Made by a program: the position numbers and the translations under genes. The notes below the pieces were generated by a model. The model ran no database searches and was not told where the DNA came from. It saw nothing but the letters and a program-made list of their open reading frames with translations. A stretch of 64,000 nt of DNA. It comes from Lachnospiraceae bacterium. Lineage in GTDB: Bacteria > Bacillota > Clostridia > Lachnospirales > Lachnospiraceae. This document shows, piece after piece, positions 18,685-28,173 of the stretch; the first letter of the stretch is position 1, and each line of letters begins with the position of its first letter. The stretch spans positions 33,863-97,862 of the forward strand of contig JAEEND010000011.1 of assembly GCA_016283575.1 (NCBI GenBank), given 5' to 3'.

Positions 18685-20820
18685 ATGCTTAGGAAGAAAA
18701 AACAGGAGTTAAATACCACTTCGGCAAAGAAAACCTATCTTGCCAACATGAGTCACGAGATCAGGACTCCCATGAATGCCATTGTGGGGCTTTCTGATAT
18801 TCTTTTGCGCGAATGTAAGGACCCGGATATGCGGGAACATTTACATTCCATGCAGTCTGCCACGAGAAATCTTCTCATGACGATCAATAATATCCTTGAT
18901 TATGAAAATATGCTTGAAGGTAAGATACGGATTGAACCTGACGCCTATAATATCGAAGATCTTCTTTCGGAAGTGATTGAAATCACCAAGATCAATATCG
19001 CAAAGAAGGAAATGCTCTTTTTGGTAGAGGCAGATCCCAATATACCGAAACGTCTCTACGGTGATGTGGCGAGGATCAAGCAGATTCTCTGTCACCTTAT
19101 TTCCAATGCGGAGAAGTTCACCAAGGTCGGATACATAAAGCTTTCTGTGGATTTTGAAAAAGAAGCGCTAGATGCGATATTACATTTTTCCGTGGAGGAT
19201 ACCGGCTGCGGCATAAAGGAATCAGATCTTGAAAAGGTGAGGGCAGCTTACACCCAGCAGGATGATTCCAGTACCAGGGATGAAGGCGGCCTTGGGATAG
19301 GACTGACCATAGCGGAAGCGCTTCTAAAGCTTATGGGCACTAACCTCAATATTGAGAGTAAAGAAGGCATAGGCACCAAAGTTTCTTTTTTCATAAGAAA
19401 CAAGATAGTGGAAGAGTCACCTGCCATGAAGATTGATGATGCAGGAGACTATAATATAGGTATTTTCCTTGAGGAAAAGAACGAAGACAATGCGGTAAAG
19501 AGCGTATTTGATAAGCTTGGCATTAAATGTGAAGTCATTGATAACGTGGGTGAATTGTTCATTGCCAATAAAGGTTTTACCCATCTTGTGACAAGTCGCA
19601 ATAAATATGAACAGATGCGCGATATCCAGGAGATCCGTGCGTTAAAGCTTGAATATCTGGTGGGCGTTGATTACACGACACAGATGTCAGTTGAACCCAA
19701 TGCCACGTTTTTTAAGAAGCCGCTGTGGTTTGGGGAGATAAAGGATATCCTAACGGGGGATAATTCCAAGAGCCTTAAAAAAGAAACCATCAATATACAT
19801 GGCTCAAGGATTTTAATTATTGATGATAATGATATAAACTTAAGGGTAACGGCAGGATTACTTAAGCCTTACGGCGCGGCGGTAGATACAGCAACCAATG
19901 CTGAAGACGGAATACGTCTTGCGACAAAAGGCAAGTACGATCTTGTATTTATGGATCATATGATGCCCGGAACCGACGGAGTTGAAGCCACGAAAATAAT
20001 CCGTTCTTATGAGGATCCTTACTATAGGAGCATTCCCATAATCGCTCTTTCCGCCAATGCTATTGAAGGTGCGGAGGACCTGTTTATGCGGGCAGGAATG
20101 AATGATTTCCTTGAGAAGCCCGTTAAGTTAAAGGAGCTTGAGAATATCCTGAAGAAATGGATACCATCGGACAAGCTGAAGGTTAAGTATGTGGATGTAT
20201 CCGATGAATATATGGATATTCCTGTGTTCTCGGATTTTAAAAATATCGATGTTAATGTGGGACTTTCTTTTACCAATGGCGACGCTGCCATGTATAAATC
20301 GATAGTCGAAGAGTACGCTCAGTCCATTGATGCTAAGAAGACTTTACTTGATAATCTTGCGGAAACGGGGGATGTGGCGCGATTTACCATCGAAGTCCAC
20401 TCCTTAAAGTCTCTCTCCAAGACCATCGGAGCCATTAAGTTAAGTGAAGTATGCCTTAACTTCGAGCGTCTCGGCCATAAGCGTGATACGGATACCATTA
20501 AAAATACTATCGATCGGCTGGATGATGAGATCGACAGTGTAAAGAAGGATTTAGAGCCCCTTATTAAAGGCGTAAAGAGCACTAAAGTAAAGCATCCTTT
20601 TAATAAAGAAAAGGTAAGAGAGCTGCTGCGTGAACTTTACTATGCAGCGGATGATTTCGATTATGACAATTCTGTCAAGTTGATGTTTGAGATCGACGGC
20701 TTCACTCTCTCCGAACGTCTGGAAAAAGAATGCTATGAATTAAACAACATGATCGAGAATCTTGATTACGGCGGAGTTAAAGAGAAGGCCGTGGAAATAC
20801 TTATTTTACTGGAGATGTAA
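18685..20820 (+). CDS. Hybrid histidine kinase (HisKA-HATPase, degenerate REC-like, REC, HPt) without recognisable sensor domain
   Basis: H-box ANMSHEIRTPMNAI; ATPase DTGCGIKE / GGLGIGLTIAEALL; REC RILIIDDNDINL..DLVFMDHMMPGTDG; HPt VHSLKSLSKTIGA; RBS GGAGAGG supports ATG at 18685. Confidence 0.88.
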   Translation: MLRKKKQELNTTSAKKTYLANMSHEIRTPMNAIVGLSDILLRECKDPDMREHLHSMQSATRNLLMTINNILDYENMLEGKIRIEPDAYNIEDLLSEVIEITKINIAKKEMLFLVEADPNIPKRLYGDVARIKQILCHLISNAEKFTKVGYIKLSVDFEKEALDAILHFSVEDTGCGIKESDLEKVRAAYTQQDDSSTRDEGGLGIGLTIAEALLKLMGTNLNIESKEGIGTKVSFFIRNKIVEESPAMKIDDAGDYNIGIFLEEKNEDNAVKSVFDKLGIKCEVIDNVGELFIANKGFTHLVTSRNKYEQMRDIQEIRALKLEYLVGVDYTTQMSVEPNATFFKKPLWFGEIKDILTGDNSKSLKKETINIHGSRILIIDDNDINLRVTAGLLKPYGAAVDTATNAEDGIRLATKGKYDLVFMDHMMPGTDGVEATKIIRSYEDPYYRSIPIIALSANAIEGAEDLFMRAGMNDFLEKPVKLKELENILKKWIPSDKLKVKYVDVSDEYMDIPVFSDFKNIDVNVGLSFTNGDAAMYKSIVEEYAQSIDAKKTLLDNLAETGDVARFTIEVHSLKSLSKTIGAIKLSEVCLNFERLGHKRDTDTIKNTIDRLDDEIDSVKKDLEPLIKGVKSTKVKHPFNKEKVRELLRELYYAADDFDYDNSVKLMFEIDGFTLSERLEKECYELNNMIENLDYGGVKEKAVEILILLEM

Positions 20821-21708
20821 ATGGAAAAAGCATATAAGCTTGAATTCGGAGATTCCCTGGACGGAAGCCTCTATAATACATCCTGCGGATTATCTAAGAC
20901 AGAACCTCTGCACAGCTTTGGACCTGCTGTTAAGCCTTTTTTTCTAATTCATTATGTGTTAAGCGGTGAAGGGCGTCTCGTCATAAATGAAAAAGAATAT
21001 CATCTTGAAAAGAATTACGGTTTCCTGATAACACCCGAGGAACTGGCGTTCTACGAAGCCGACGAAAAGAATCCCTGGACCTATGTATGGGTAGGATTCA
21101 CCGGCACGGGAGCCGAGGATGCAGTGAGATCCCTTGGCCTTTCAGTATCTCACCCTGTGTTCTATTCCGATGCATCGGATGAAATATATGAGATCGTAAA
21201 AAACATGATGGAATATAACACATACAGCTTTACCGACAGGTTAAAAAGAAACGGATATCTGTCACTTTTTCTTGCTGCTCTTTCAGACAGAGAAGATAAA
21301 AAGACAGCTGAGAGAGATGACAAAGCAAACACATATGTGGAAAGAGCAATAGAGTATGTGCGCCTTAATTACTGTAACCCCATCAAGGTTACGGACATTG
21401 CTGACTATGTGTGCGTAAACAGAAGCTATTTATATACGCTTTTCAATGAATACCTTCACATGTCACCTCAGCAGTTTCTCGCTACATACAGGATCACCAA
21501 ATCACTGGAGCTTTTACATTCCACCAACTATCCCATTGAGAGTATCGCGCTGTCGTCCGGTTATTCGGACCCCATCGTGTTTAATAAGGCATTTAATAAA
21601 CAAAAAGGAATGTCACCTACGACTTACAGAAAAGCCATGAGAAGTGGCGGAGCCGAGAGCAGCAAAGAGCAGTTAAAGCAGCTTGAGGATTTTATCGAGC
21701 TGGAATGA
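20821..21708 (+). CDS. AraC family transcriptional regulator
   Basis: N-terminal cupin-like domain; C-terminal two HTHs: IKVTDIADYVCVNRSYLYTLFNEYLHMSPQQFLATYRITKSLELL...IALSSGYSDPIVFNKAFNKQKGMSPTTYRK. Confidence 0.93.
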   Translation: MEKAYKLEFGDSLDGSLYNTSCGLSKTEPLHSFGPAVKPFFLIHYVLSGEGRLVINEKEYHLEKNYGFLITPEELAFYEADEKNPWTYVWVGFTGTGAEDAVRSLGLSVSHPVFYSDASDEIYEIVKNMMEYNTYSFTDRLKRNGYLSLFLAALSDREDKKTAERDDKANTYVERAIEYVRLNYCNPIKVTDIADYVCVNRSYLYTLFNEYLHMSPQQFLATYRITKSLELLHSTNYPIESIALSSGYSDPIVFNKAFNKQKGMSPTTYRKAMRSGGAESSKEQLKQLEDFIELE

Positions 21709-21789
21709 TCCCGGAGGGATTATTCCAGCGATGACAATAGACCGAAGGTCTATTGTAGATAAAGCGTCAGGCAAGGTAGATTAAAAAAG

Positions 21790-21845
21790 ACAACATTTTG
21801 ACAAGTACAGGTAACAATCTTGTATTTAACAAAATGTTGTTTTTA
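21790..21845 (+). promoter_or_regulatory. galKT promoter lying inside an 11-bp perfect inverted repeat
   Basis: ACAACATTTTG (21790-21800) / CAAAATGTTGT (21830-21840) then TTTT; TTGACA (21798-21803), 17 nt, TGTATT (21821-21826). Confidence 0.6.
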
Positions 21846-21882
21846 ATTATCATAAATATATACATATTTTTTCGGAGGGTTT

Positions 21883-23046
21883 ATGAAAGACATTTTATTA
21901 AAAGAATTTGAAAGAGTTTACGGATCAAATGATGGCGTGAGAGTTTATTTTGCTCCGGGCCGCGTAAATCTCATAGGTGAACATACCGATTATAACGGAG
22001 GTCATGTTTTTCCCTGCGCACTTACCATCGGAACCTACGGAGCCGTGAAGGCACGTACGGACAGAAAGCTTAGATTCTATTCCATGAATTTTGCGGATGC
22101 AGGAGTGATCGAAACTTCCATTGATGACCTTGTATATGATAAAAAGGCAGGTTGGACCAACTATCCCAAGGGTGTTATCTGGGCTTTTTCTGAAAAGAAC
22201 ATGAAGTGCGATCATGGTTTTGATATTGTCATAAACGGAAACATTCCCAATAGCTCAGGCCTTTCTTCTTCAGCATCCATCGAAGTACTGACAGGCTATA
22301 TTTTAAAAGAGATGTTCGGATTTGATGTATCCAATACAGATCTTGCTCTTATCGGACAGTTTTCCGAGAATAAATTTAACGGCGTAAACTGCGGCATCAT
22401 GGATCAGTTTGCTATTGCCATGGGTAAAGAAAATCAGGCGATCTTCCTTGATACCAATACCTTAAAATACGAATACACCCCCGTTAAACTTACAGGCGCA
22501 AAGCTTGTGATCGCTTGCAGCAACAAGAAACGCGGTCTCGGAGATTCCAAATATAATGAGCGAAGAGCCGAGTGCGAAGAAGCATTAAGAAGAATTCAGA
22601 CAGTAAAGAAAGTAAATTCCTTAGGTGAACTCACAGGAGCCGATTTTGAAGAGGTAAAGTCTGTTATTAAGGATCCTGTTTTAGAAAAGAGAGCGCGTCA
22701 TGCAGTTCTTGAAAACGAAAGAACAGTTAAAGCAGTAGCAGCTCTTAAGGCTAACGATATAGATACCTTTGGTAAGCTCATGATTGCTTCAGATACATCC
22801 CTTCGAGAGGATTATGAAGTAACAGGTATCGAGCTTGATACTCTGGTTTCCGAAGCTCTTAAAGTAAAGGGTGTCATCGGTTCCAGAATGACAGGTGCCG
22901 GTTTCGGTGGATGTACCGTAAGTATTGTTAAAGATGAAGCCATTGATGAATTTATCGAAAAAGTAGGCGCCGCTTATTTAGCAAAGATCGGTTATAAAGC
23001 TGACTTCTATGTAGTGGAAGTAGGCGACGGCCCCAAGGAGATTTAG
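21883..23046 (+). CDS. galK: Galactokinase
   Basis: GRVNLIGEHTDYNGGHVFPCAL; PNSSGLSSSASIEVLTG; MTGAGFGGCTVSIV. Confidence 0.97.
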   Translation: MKDILLKEFERVYGSNDGVRVYFAPGRVNLIGEHTDYNGGHVFPCALTIGTYGAVKARTDRKLRFYSMNFADAGVIETSIDDLVYDKKAGWTNYPKGVIWAFSEKNMKCDHGFDIVINGNIPNSSGLSSSASIEVLTGYILKEMFGFDVSNTDLALIGQFSENKFNGVNCGIMDQFAIAMGKENQAIFLDTNTLKYEYTPVKLTGAKLVIACSNKKRGLGDSKYNERRAECEEALRRIQTVKKVNSLGELTGADFEEVKSVIKDPVLEKRARHAVLENERTVKAVAALKANDIDTFGKLMIASDTSLREDYEVTGIELDTLVSEALKVKGVIGSRMTGAGFGGCTVSIVKDEAIDEFIEKVGAAYLAKIGYKADFYVVEVGDGPKEI

Positions 23047-23049
23047 TCA

Positions 23050-24552
23050 ATGAATGTAGAAAAGAAAATCGCGGAACTTGTTGAATACGGTGTAAATACC
23101 GGTATCGTCGACAAGCGTGACAAAATCTATGTGATAAACTCATTGCTCCTTCTTTTTAATAAGGATGAAGCATACGAAGGTGAGATTGATACCGTAACAG
23201 AAGAGACTTTGCCGGAATTACTTAATGCCCTGACGGATTATGCCTTTGAAAACGGCATGATCTCTGATAACGGTATTGTTTCAAGAGACTTATTCGATAC
23301 GCGTGTCATGGGACTTTTAATGCCACCTCCGAGCGTTGTGATCGATAAGTTTAACGCATTAAAAGAAGATGATCCCGAGAAAGCCACCGATTATTTTTAT
23401 AAGCTTTCAAGAGATGTAAATTATATCCGACGTGACCGCATTAAAAAAGATAAAAAGTGGGTTACAAAAACACCCTATGGGGACCTGGATATTACCATAA
23501 ATCTCTCAAAGCCCGAAAAGGATCCGAAAGCAATTGCCCAAGCTCTTACCATGAAGCAGGCGGGATACCCCAAGTGTCAGCTCTGTATTGAGAACGAGGG
23601 ATACGCAGGCCGCATTAATCACCCCGCGAGAGAGAATCACAGGATCATTCCCATTAAGATAAACGGTTGTGACTGGGGTTTCCAGTATTCACCTTATGTA
23701 TATTACAACGAGCACTGCATCGTACTTAATTCACAGCACGTGCCCATGGCAATAAATCATGATACCTTCTGCAAGCTCTTTTCTTTTGTTGAGCAGTTCC
23801 CTCATTATTTCGTGGGTTCAAATGCAGACTTACCCATTGTGGGAGGCTCTATCTTAAGCCATGATCACTTCCAGGGCGGACACTATGAATTTGCCATGGC
23901 GAAGGCTATTGTTGAAAAAGAATATGTTATCAAGGGATTTGAAGATGTGAAGGCGGGCCGTGTAAAGTGGCCCATGTCCGTTGTGAGACTTTCCGGTAAG
24001 GATACAAAAAGGATTATCGAACTTGCGGATGTAATCTTAAATGCCTGGAGAGGTTACAGCGACGAGAGTGCCTTTATCTTTGCCAATACCGATAACACTC
24101 CTCACAATACCATTACTCCCATCGCAAGAAAGCGTGGCGAGAATTTTGAGCTTGATCTGGTACTTAGAAACAACATTACCACTGAGGAGCATCCTCTCGG
24201 AGTATACCATCCTCATGCAAAGCTTCATCACATCAAAAAAGAAAATATCGGCCTTATCGAAGTAATGGGTCTAGCTGTTCTTCCCGCCCGTCTTGCGACT
24301 GAGATGGAAGATCTAAAGAAGGCCTATTTTGAAAAGACTGATATCAGTAAGGATGAAATCCTTTCAAAGCACGCTGAATGGTTTAACGGGTTTAAACCGG
24401 AAATAGATGCAGCACCTGAAAGATTTGATGAGATAGTAAAGCGTGAGATCGGAAAGGTGTTCTCCGAAGTACTTACGGATGCCGGCGTTTATAAGCGCAC
24501 GGAAGAAGGTATGAAGGCCTTCGACAGATTTATAGATAGCCTTCAGATTTAA
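23050..24552 (+). CDS. galT: UDP-glucose/galactose-1-phosphate uridylyltransferase (GalT family 2)
   Basis: ILSHDHFQGGHYEFAMAKA; GYPKCQLCIENEGYAGR; adjacent to galK. Confidence 0.95.
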   Translation: MNVEKKIAELVEYGVNTGIVDKRDKIYVINSLLLLFNKDEAYEGEIDTVTEETLPELLNALTDYAFENGMISDNGIVSRDLFDTRVMGLLMPPPSVVIDKFNALKEDDPEKATDYFYKLSRDVNYIRRDRIKKDKKWVTKTPYGDLDITINLSKPEKDPKAIAQALTMKQAGYPKCQLCIENEGYAGRINHPARENHRIIPIKINGCDWGFQYSPYVYYNEHCIVLNSQHVPMAINHDTFCKLFSFVEQFPHYFVGSNADLPIVGGSILSHDHFQGGHYEFAMAKAIVEKEYVIKGFEDVKAGRVKWPMSVVRLSGKDTKRIIELADVILNAWRGYSDESAFIFANTDNTPHNTITPIARKRGENFELDLVLRNNITTEEHPLGVYHPHAKLHHIKKENIGLIEVMGLAVLPARLATEMEDLKKAYFEKTDISKDEILSKHAEWFNGFKPEIDAAPERFDEIVKREIGKVFSEVLTDAGVYKRTEEGMKAFDRFIDSLQI

Positions 24553-25228
24553 GAATGTCTAAATAGCGACTTGCTTCGTTTTTAGTCATTAAATCGATGT
24601 CGTAGGGACAATTGATACGATTTCTTTTTATGATTTCATTAAGACGCTCCTTTTGAGATTTCGAAATGGGCGTCTGTTTTTTTGCATTGGCAATGAGCTT
24701 TTGAGGCGTAAATAAAGAAGGTTCTTTTTCATAAAAAGAATCATTAAGCTTTAAATACAGTTCTGCTGTAGCATAGGCGTCATTTAATGCTCTGTGGGGC
24801 TTTAGATCTATGTTATAAAGGCCACAGAGGTCGGAAAGCTTCTTACTCTGCTCGCCGGGATGCATGGCTCTTGCAATCTTGAGGGTATCAATGCCGGTTC
24901 GCTCAAAGTCTAAGCCTTCGTTTACAAAGGCATGCTTTAAAAAGGCATAGTCGAAGGCTATGTTGTGACCGAGCAATACGGAATCCTGCAAAAAGTCTCT
25001 TAGCGCGGGCATCACATTCTTTATAAGGGGTTTATCCCGTAAATCGGAATCCTTTATACCGGTTATGTTCGTAATATGGGGACTTAACTCTCTTCCGGGA
25101 TTTACCATGCATTCAAAGGTATCGCAAATAACGCCATCTTCAATGGAGACGGCGCCGATTTCGATTATCTTATCAAGGCGGGAGCTTAGTCCCGTGGTTT
25201 CCAGATCTATAGATACAATTCTGTTCAT
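24530..25228 (-). CDS. DnaQ-like 3'-5' exonuclease
   Basis: VSIDLETTGLSSRLDKIIEIGAV, LLGHNIAFDYAFL, HRALNDAYATAEL (DEDDh exonuclease motifs). Confidence 0.9.
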   Translation of the reverse strand: MNRIVSIDLETTGLSSRLDKIIEIGAVSIEDGVICDTFECMVNPGRELSPHITNITGIKDSDLRDKPLIKNVMPALRDFLQDSVLLGHNIAFDYAFLKHAFVNEGLDFERTGIDTLKIARAMHPGEQSKKLSDLCGLYNIDLKPHRALNDAYATAELYLKLNDSFYEKEPSLFTPQKLIANAKKQTPISKSQKERLNEIIKRNRINCPYDIDLMTKNEASRYLDILKSEGYL

Positions 25229-25854
25229 ACCTTTTTCTTTTCTTTACAGTATTCTTTTAAAAAGCAGTTCTGACACTGAGGAGAACGGGCTTCGCAGATA
25301 GTGCGTCCGAAGGCGATAAACCATTTGTTTATCAGGATCCAGTAGTCCTTATCTATTTCTTTCATAAGGTCAAATTCGGCCTTTACGGGGTCCTTGGTAT
25401 TTACAAAGCCTAAGCGGTTTGAAATTCTCAGCACATGGGTATCAACCACTACGCTGGGCTCATTATATATATTTCCGCGGATAACGTTGGCGGTTTTACG
25501 GCCGACACCGGGAAGGGTCGTAAGAGCATCAATGTCTGATGGAACTTCGCCACCGAAATCTGATAATATCTTCCGGGCGCAGGCAATTATATTCTTTGCC
25601 TTGTTATGATAAAAGCCTACGGAGTGAATGTCTTTTTCCAGCTCACTTAAATCGGCATCCGCGAAAGCCCGGACGCTTGGATATTTTTTATATAATGTGG
25701 CAGTCACTTCGTTTACTCTTTTATCGGTACATTGGGCACTCATGATGGTAGAGAAAAGAAGCTGCCATGCAGCATCGTGATTTAAGTAGCACGGAATGTC
25801 ACGGCCGTACATCTCATCCATTTTATTAAGTATTTCTAAAGTGCGTTTTTTCAT
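25225..25854 (-). CDS. nth: Endonuclease III
   Basis: HhH motif LPGVGRKTANVI, VVDTHVLRISNRLG, C-terminal 4Fe-4S cysteines CEARSPQCQNCFLKEYC. Confidence 0.96.
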   Translation of the reverse strand: MKKRTLEILNKMDEMYGRDIPCYLNHDAAWQLLFSTIMSAQCTDKRVNEVTATLYKKYPSVRAFADADLSELEKDIHSVGFYHNKAKNIIACARKILSDFGGEVPSDIDALTTLPGVGRKTANVIRGNIYNEPSVVVDTHVLRISNRLGFVNTKDPVKAEFDLMKEIDKDYWILINKWFIAFGRTICEARSPQCQNCFLKEYCKEKKKV

Positions 25855-25865
25855 ATAATAAATCC

Positions 25866-26513
25866 TTAACGTAATTCATCCAAAGCTTTTAATATGAGTT
25901 TCTTACTTCCTGTGCGTAAGTTTTCCGCAACAGTATAGAGATTATCAAATTTATCATATTCCATTAAAGCAAGATATCTCTCACCGAGATATTTATATGA
26001 GTGAACAAGATCTGCCTCAATGGAAACAAGGTATTCCATGATCTTTACGGCTTCTTCTTCATGATCTAAAGAAAGAAGCTTATCCGCAAGGCCCTGAAGA
26101 GCGATGGTCATATCTTCAAAATTACTGTCATACAGGCTTACTGTATCAAGGTTTCCGGCACCATACATAAATTTAAGATCCGTATTAGAATAGCCCTGGA
26201 GGTTCAGGATCCTTTTTTCTTTTAGATAAAGAATGGTATCAACATATGATTTAACATCGGGGTCGTCAAGGCATGTATCAAGGGGCAGATCGTCGGGAAG
26301 CTTGATGTATGGAAGGTCATCAAGGGGTTTTTTACGCACGAAGTTAGCTTCCGCTTCTCTTTCCCAGAATTCATCATCGACGCTTGTGTCTCTTCTTGAT
26401 ATAAATTTAAGATAGATGAAATTTATAAAGAATAAGAAGATGGATCCAAATATGAAAACTGCGGCTATAACCTTAATGGGAGAGGCCTGTAAACTTGCAA
26501 AAAAAATAGCCAT
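25866..26513 (-). CDS. Membrane-anchored hypothetical protein
   Basis: N-terminal TM, soluble alpha-helical C-terminal domain; overlaps no other gene, co-directional with nth. Confidence 0.7.
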   Translation of the reverse strand: MAIFFASLQASPIKVIAAVFIFGSIFLFFINFIYLKFISRRDTSVDDEFWEREAEANFVRKKPLDDLPYIKLPDDLPLDTCLDDPDVKSYVDTILYLKEKRILNLQGYSNTDLKFMYGAGNLDTVSLYDSNFEDMTIALQGLADKLLSLDHEEEAVKIMEYLVSIEADLVHSYKYLGERYLALMEYDKFDNLYTVAENLRTGSKKLILKALDELR

Positions 26514-26560
26514 ATACTATAATAACCTTTCAGTAAATGTATGAGAAAGAAGTTTCTAAT

Positions 26561-26665
26561 ATGAGTATATACAACAAGAAATCGAAACGAGCCTTTACAG
26601 CGGTGATCATAACGATTTTGATCGTTGCAATGATAGTCCCTATTTTAGCATCATTGGTGGTATAA
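26561..26665 (+). CDS. Very small single-TM protein (34 aa), not in the ORF track
   Basis: MSIYNKKSKRAFTAVIITILIVAMIVPILASLVV*: basic N-terminus plus one TM helix; GAAAGAAG RBS-like sequence upstream. Confidence 0.55.
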   Translation: MSIYNKKSKRAFTAVIITILIVAMIVPILASLVV

Positions 26666-26689
26666 GTAAAATAAGCACGGGAGCAGTCA

Positions 26690-27688
26690 ATGAAAACCGG
26701 AAAGGTATCTGAAACAGTCTTTAAGAGATCAATACTTAAATACGCAGGTAAACAGCACGAAAACATCCTCAAGAGAATGAATGTGGGGTCGGATTGTGCT
26801 GTTTTTTCATTTGAAAATAACGCTGTCACCATGAGCGTAAGTAATTCTTTTTTAGAAACTCCCGAAGAACTTGTTATAAGACTTATAAATAAATATGCTG
26901 CTGAAAATGCCGCATTAAAAGGGGCAGTAATAAATATTCTTTTGCCACCTGAAACCGAGGAAGCATTTTTAAAGGATTTTACCGACAGAGCGGCGAAGGC
27001 CTTAAAAGAGGCGGGAGCAGGCATCGCATCAATCAATGCGGAAGTAAGTCCAAATGTAAAGGTTTCCAGGGTAATAATTACAGGTATCGGCGAAAAGGGA
27101 GCCCCTGAAAGGTCAAAGGTAAGGGCCGGCGACGACGTTATCATAACCAAGTGGATTGCATTGGAAGCTACTGAAAAAATAGCCCATATAAAGGAAGCGG
27201 AATTAAATCAGAAATTCCCGGCAAAGTACATATACGACGCCAAGAATTTTGATAAATACCTCTCCGTGGTTCCGGAGGCCGCCACCGCCGTTAAGTCCGA
27301 CGTTACCGCGATGCACTGTATATCCGAAGGCGGAGTTTTCGGTAGCCTTTGGGAATTTGCAGAAAGCGAAGGCGTTGGACTTTCGATAGACTTAAAAAAG
27401 ATTCCAGTTAAGCAGGAAACCATAGAGATCTTTAATTATTACGATTTAAATCCTTATCTTGCCCTGTCAGGAGGCAGCATGATAATTACTGCAAGAGACG
27501 GTAACGCTCTCACGTTTAAGTTAAAAGAACAGGGTATAAATGCCGTGTGCGTGGGAAAGGTTACGGACAGTAAGGACAGAGTGGTGATATCTGAAGATTT
27601 TACGAGATTCTTAGAACCTGCAAAAGAAGATGAAATGTACAAGATCCTGGAGCGCATTCCGGAATTCGTTAACAAAAAAGGAGAATGA
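26690..27688 (+). CDS. AIR synthase-related (HypE/PurM-fold) protein
   Basis: PurM-like architecture, GIGEKGAPERSKVRAGDDVIITKWIALEATEKIA; ALSGGSMIITA. Confidence 0.75.
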   Translation: MKTGKVSETVFKRSILKYAGKQHENILKRMNVGSDCAVFSFENNAVTMSVSNSFLETPEELVIRLINKYAAENAALKGAVINILLPPETEEAFLKDFTDRAAKALKEAGAGIASINAEVSPNVKVSRVIITGIGEKGAPERSKVRAGDDVIITKWIALEATEKIAHIKEAELNQKFPAKYIYDAKNFDKYLSVVPEAATAVKSDVTAMHCISEGGVFGSLWEFAESEGVGLSIDLKKIPVKQETIEIFNYYDLNPYLALSGGSMIITARDGNALTFKLKEQGINAVCVGKVTDSKDRVVISEDFTRFLEPAKEDEMYKILERIPEFVNKKGE

Positions 27689-27690
27689 TC

Positions 27691-28173
27691 ATGAGAGAAA
27701 AAATATTAAATGTTATCGAGAAGAATTCCCGCATTGACATTAAGGAACTTGCTGTGATCTTAGGTTACAGCGAGATAGATGTTGCCAATGAATTAAAAGC
27801 AATGGAAGAAGAGGGTATTATCTGCGGATATCACACCCTTATCGACTGGGACAAGACTTCCATCGAAAAAGTAAGCGCGTTGATCGAGGTTAAGGTTACA
27901 CCTCAGAGAGGACAGGGCTTTGACAATATCGCCGAGCGCATTTACAAATATCCCGAAGTTAATGCAGTATATTTAATTTCAGGCGGATTCGACCTTCTTG
28001 TTTCTTTGGAAGGAAAGACATTAAAGGAAGTGTCACTCTTTGTATCCGATAAGCTTTCAACTCTTGAAACGGTTATCAGCACTTCCACACATTTCGTACT
28101 TAAAAAATATAAGGACCATGGAACGATCATCGGTCAGAAAGCTGTTGATGAAAGGGAGACTATTACATTATGA
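27691..28173 (+). CDS. Lrp/AsnC family transcriptional regulator
   Basis: N-terminal HTH (IDIKELAVILGYSEIDVANELKAMEEEGIICGY) and RAM domain. Confidence 0.9.
   Translation: MREKILNVIEKNSRIDIKELAVILGYSEIDVANELKAMEEEGIICGYHTLIDWDKTSIEKVSALIEVKVTPQRGQGFDNIAERIYKYPEVNAVYLISGGFDLLVSLEGKTLKEVSLFVSDKLSTLETVISTSTHFVLKKYKDHGTIIGQKAVDERETITL

Noticed and set aside
26530-27150. 206-aa minus-strand ORF
   Set aside because: Antisense to the AIRS-family gene and the 34-aa small ORF; Ser/Ala/Leu-rich shadow translation.
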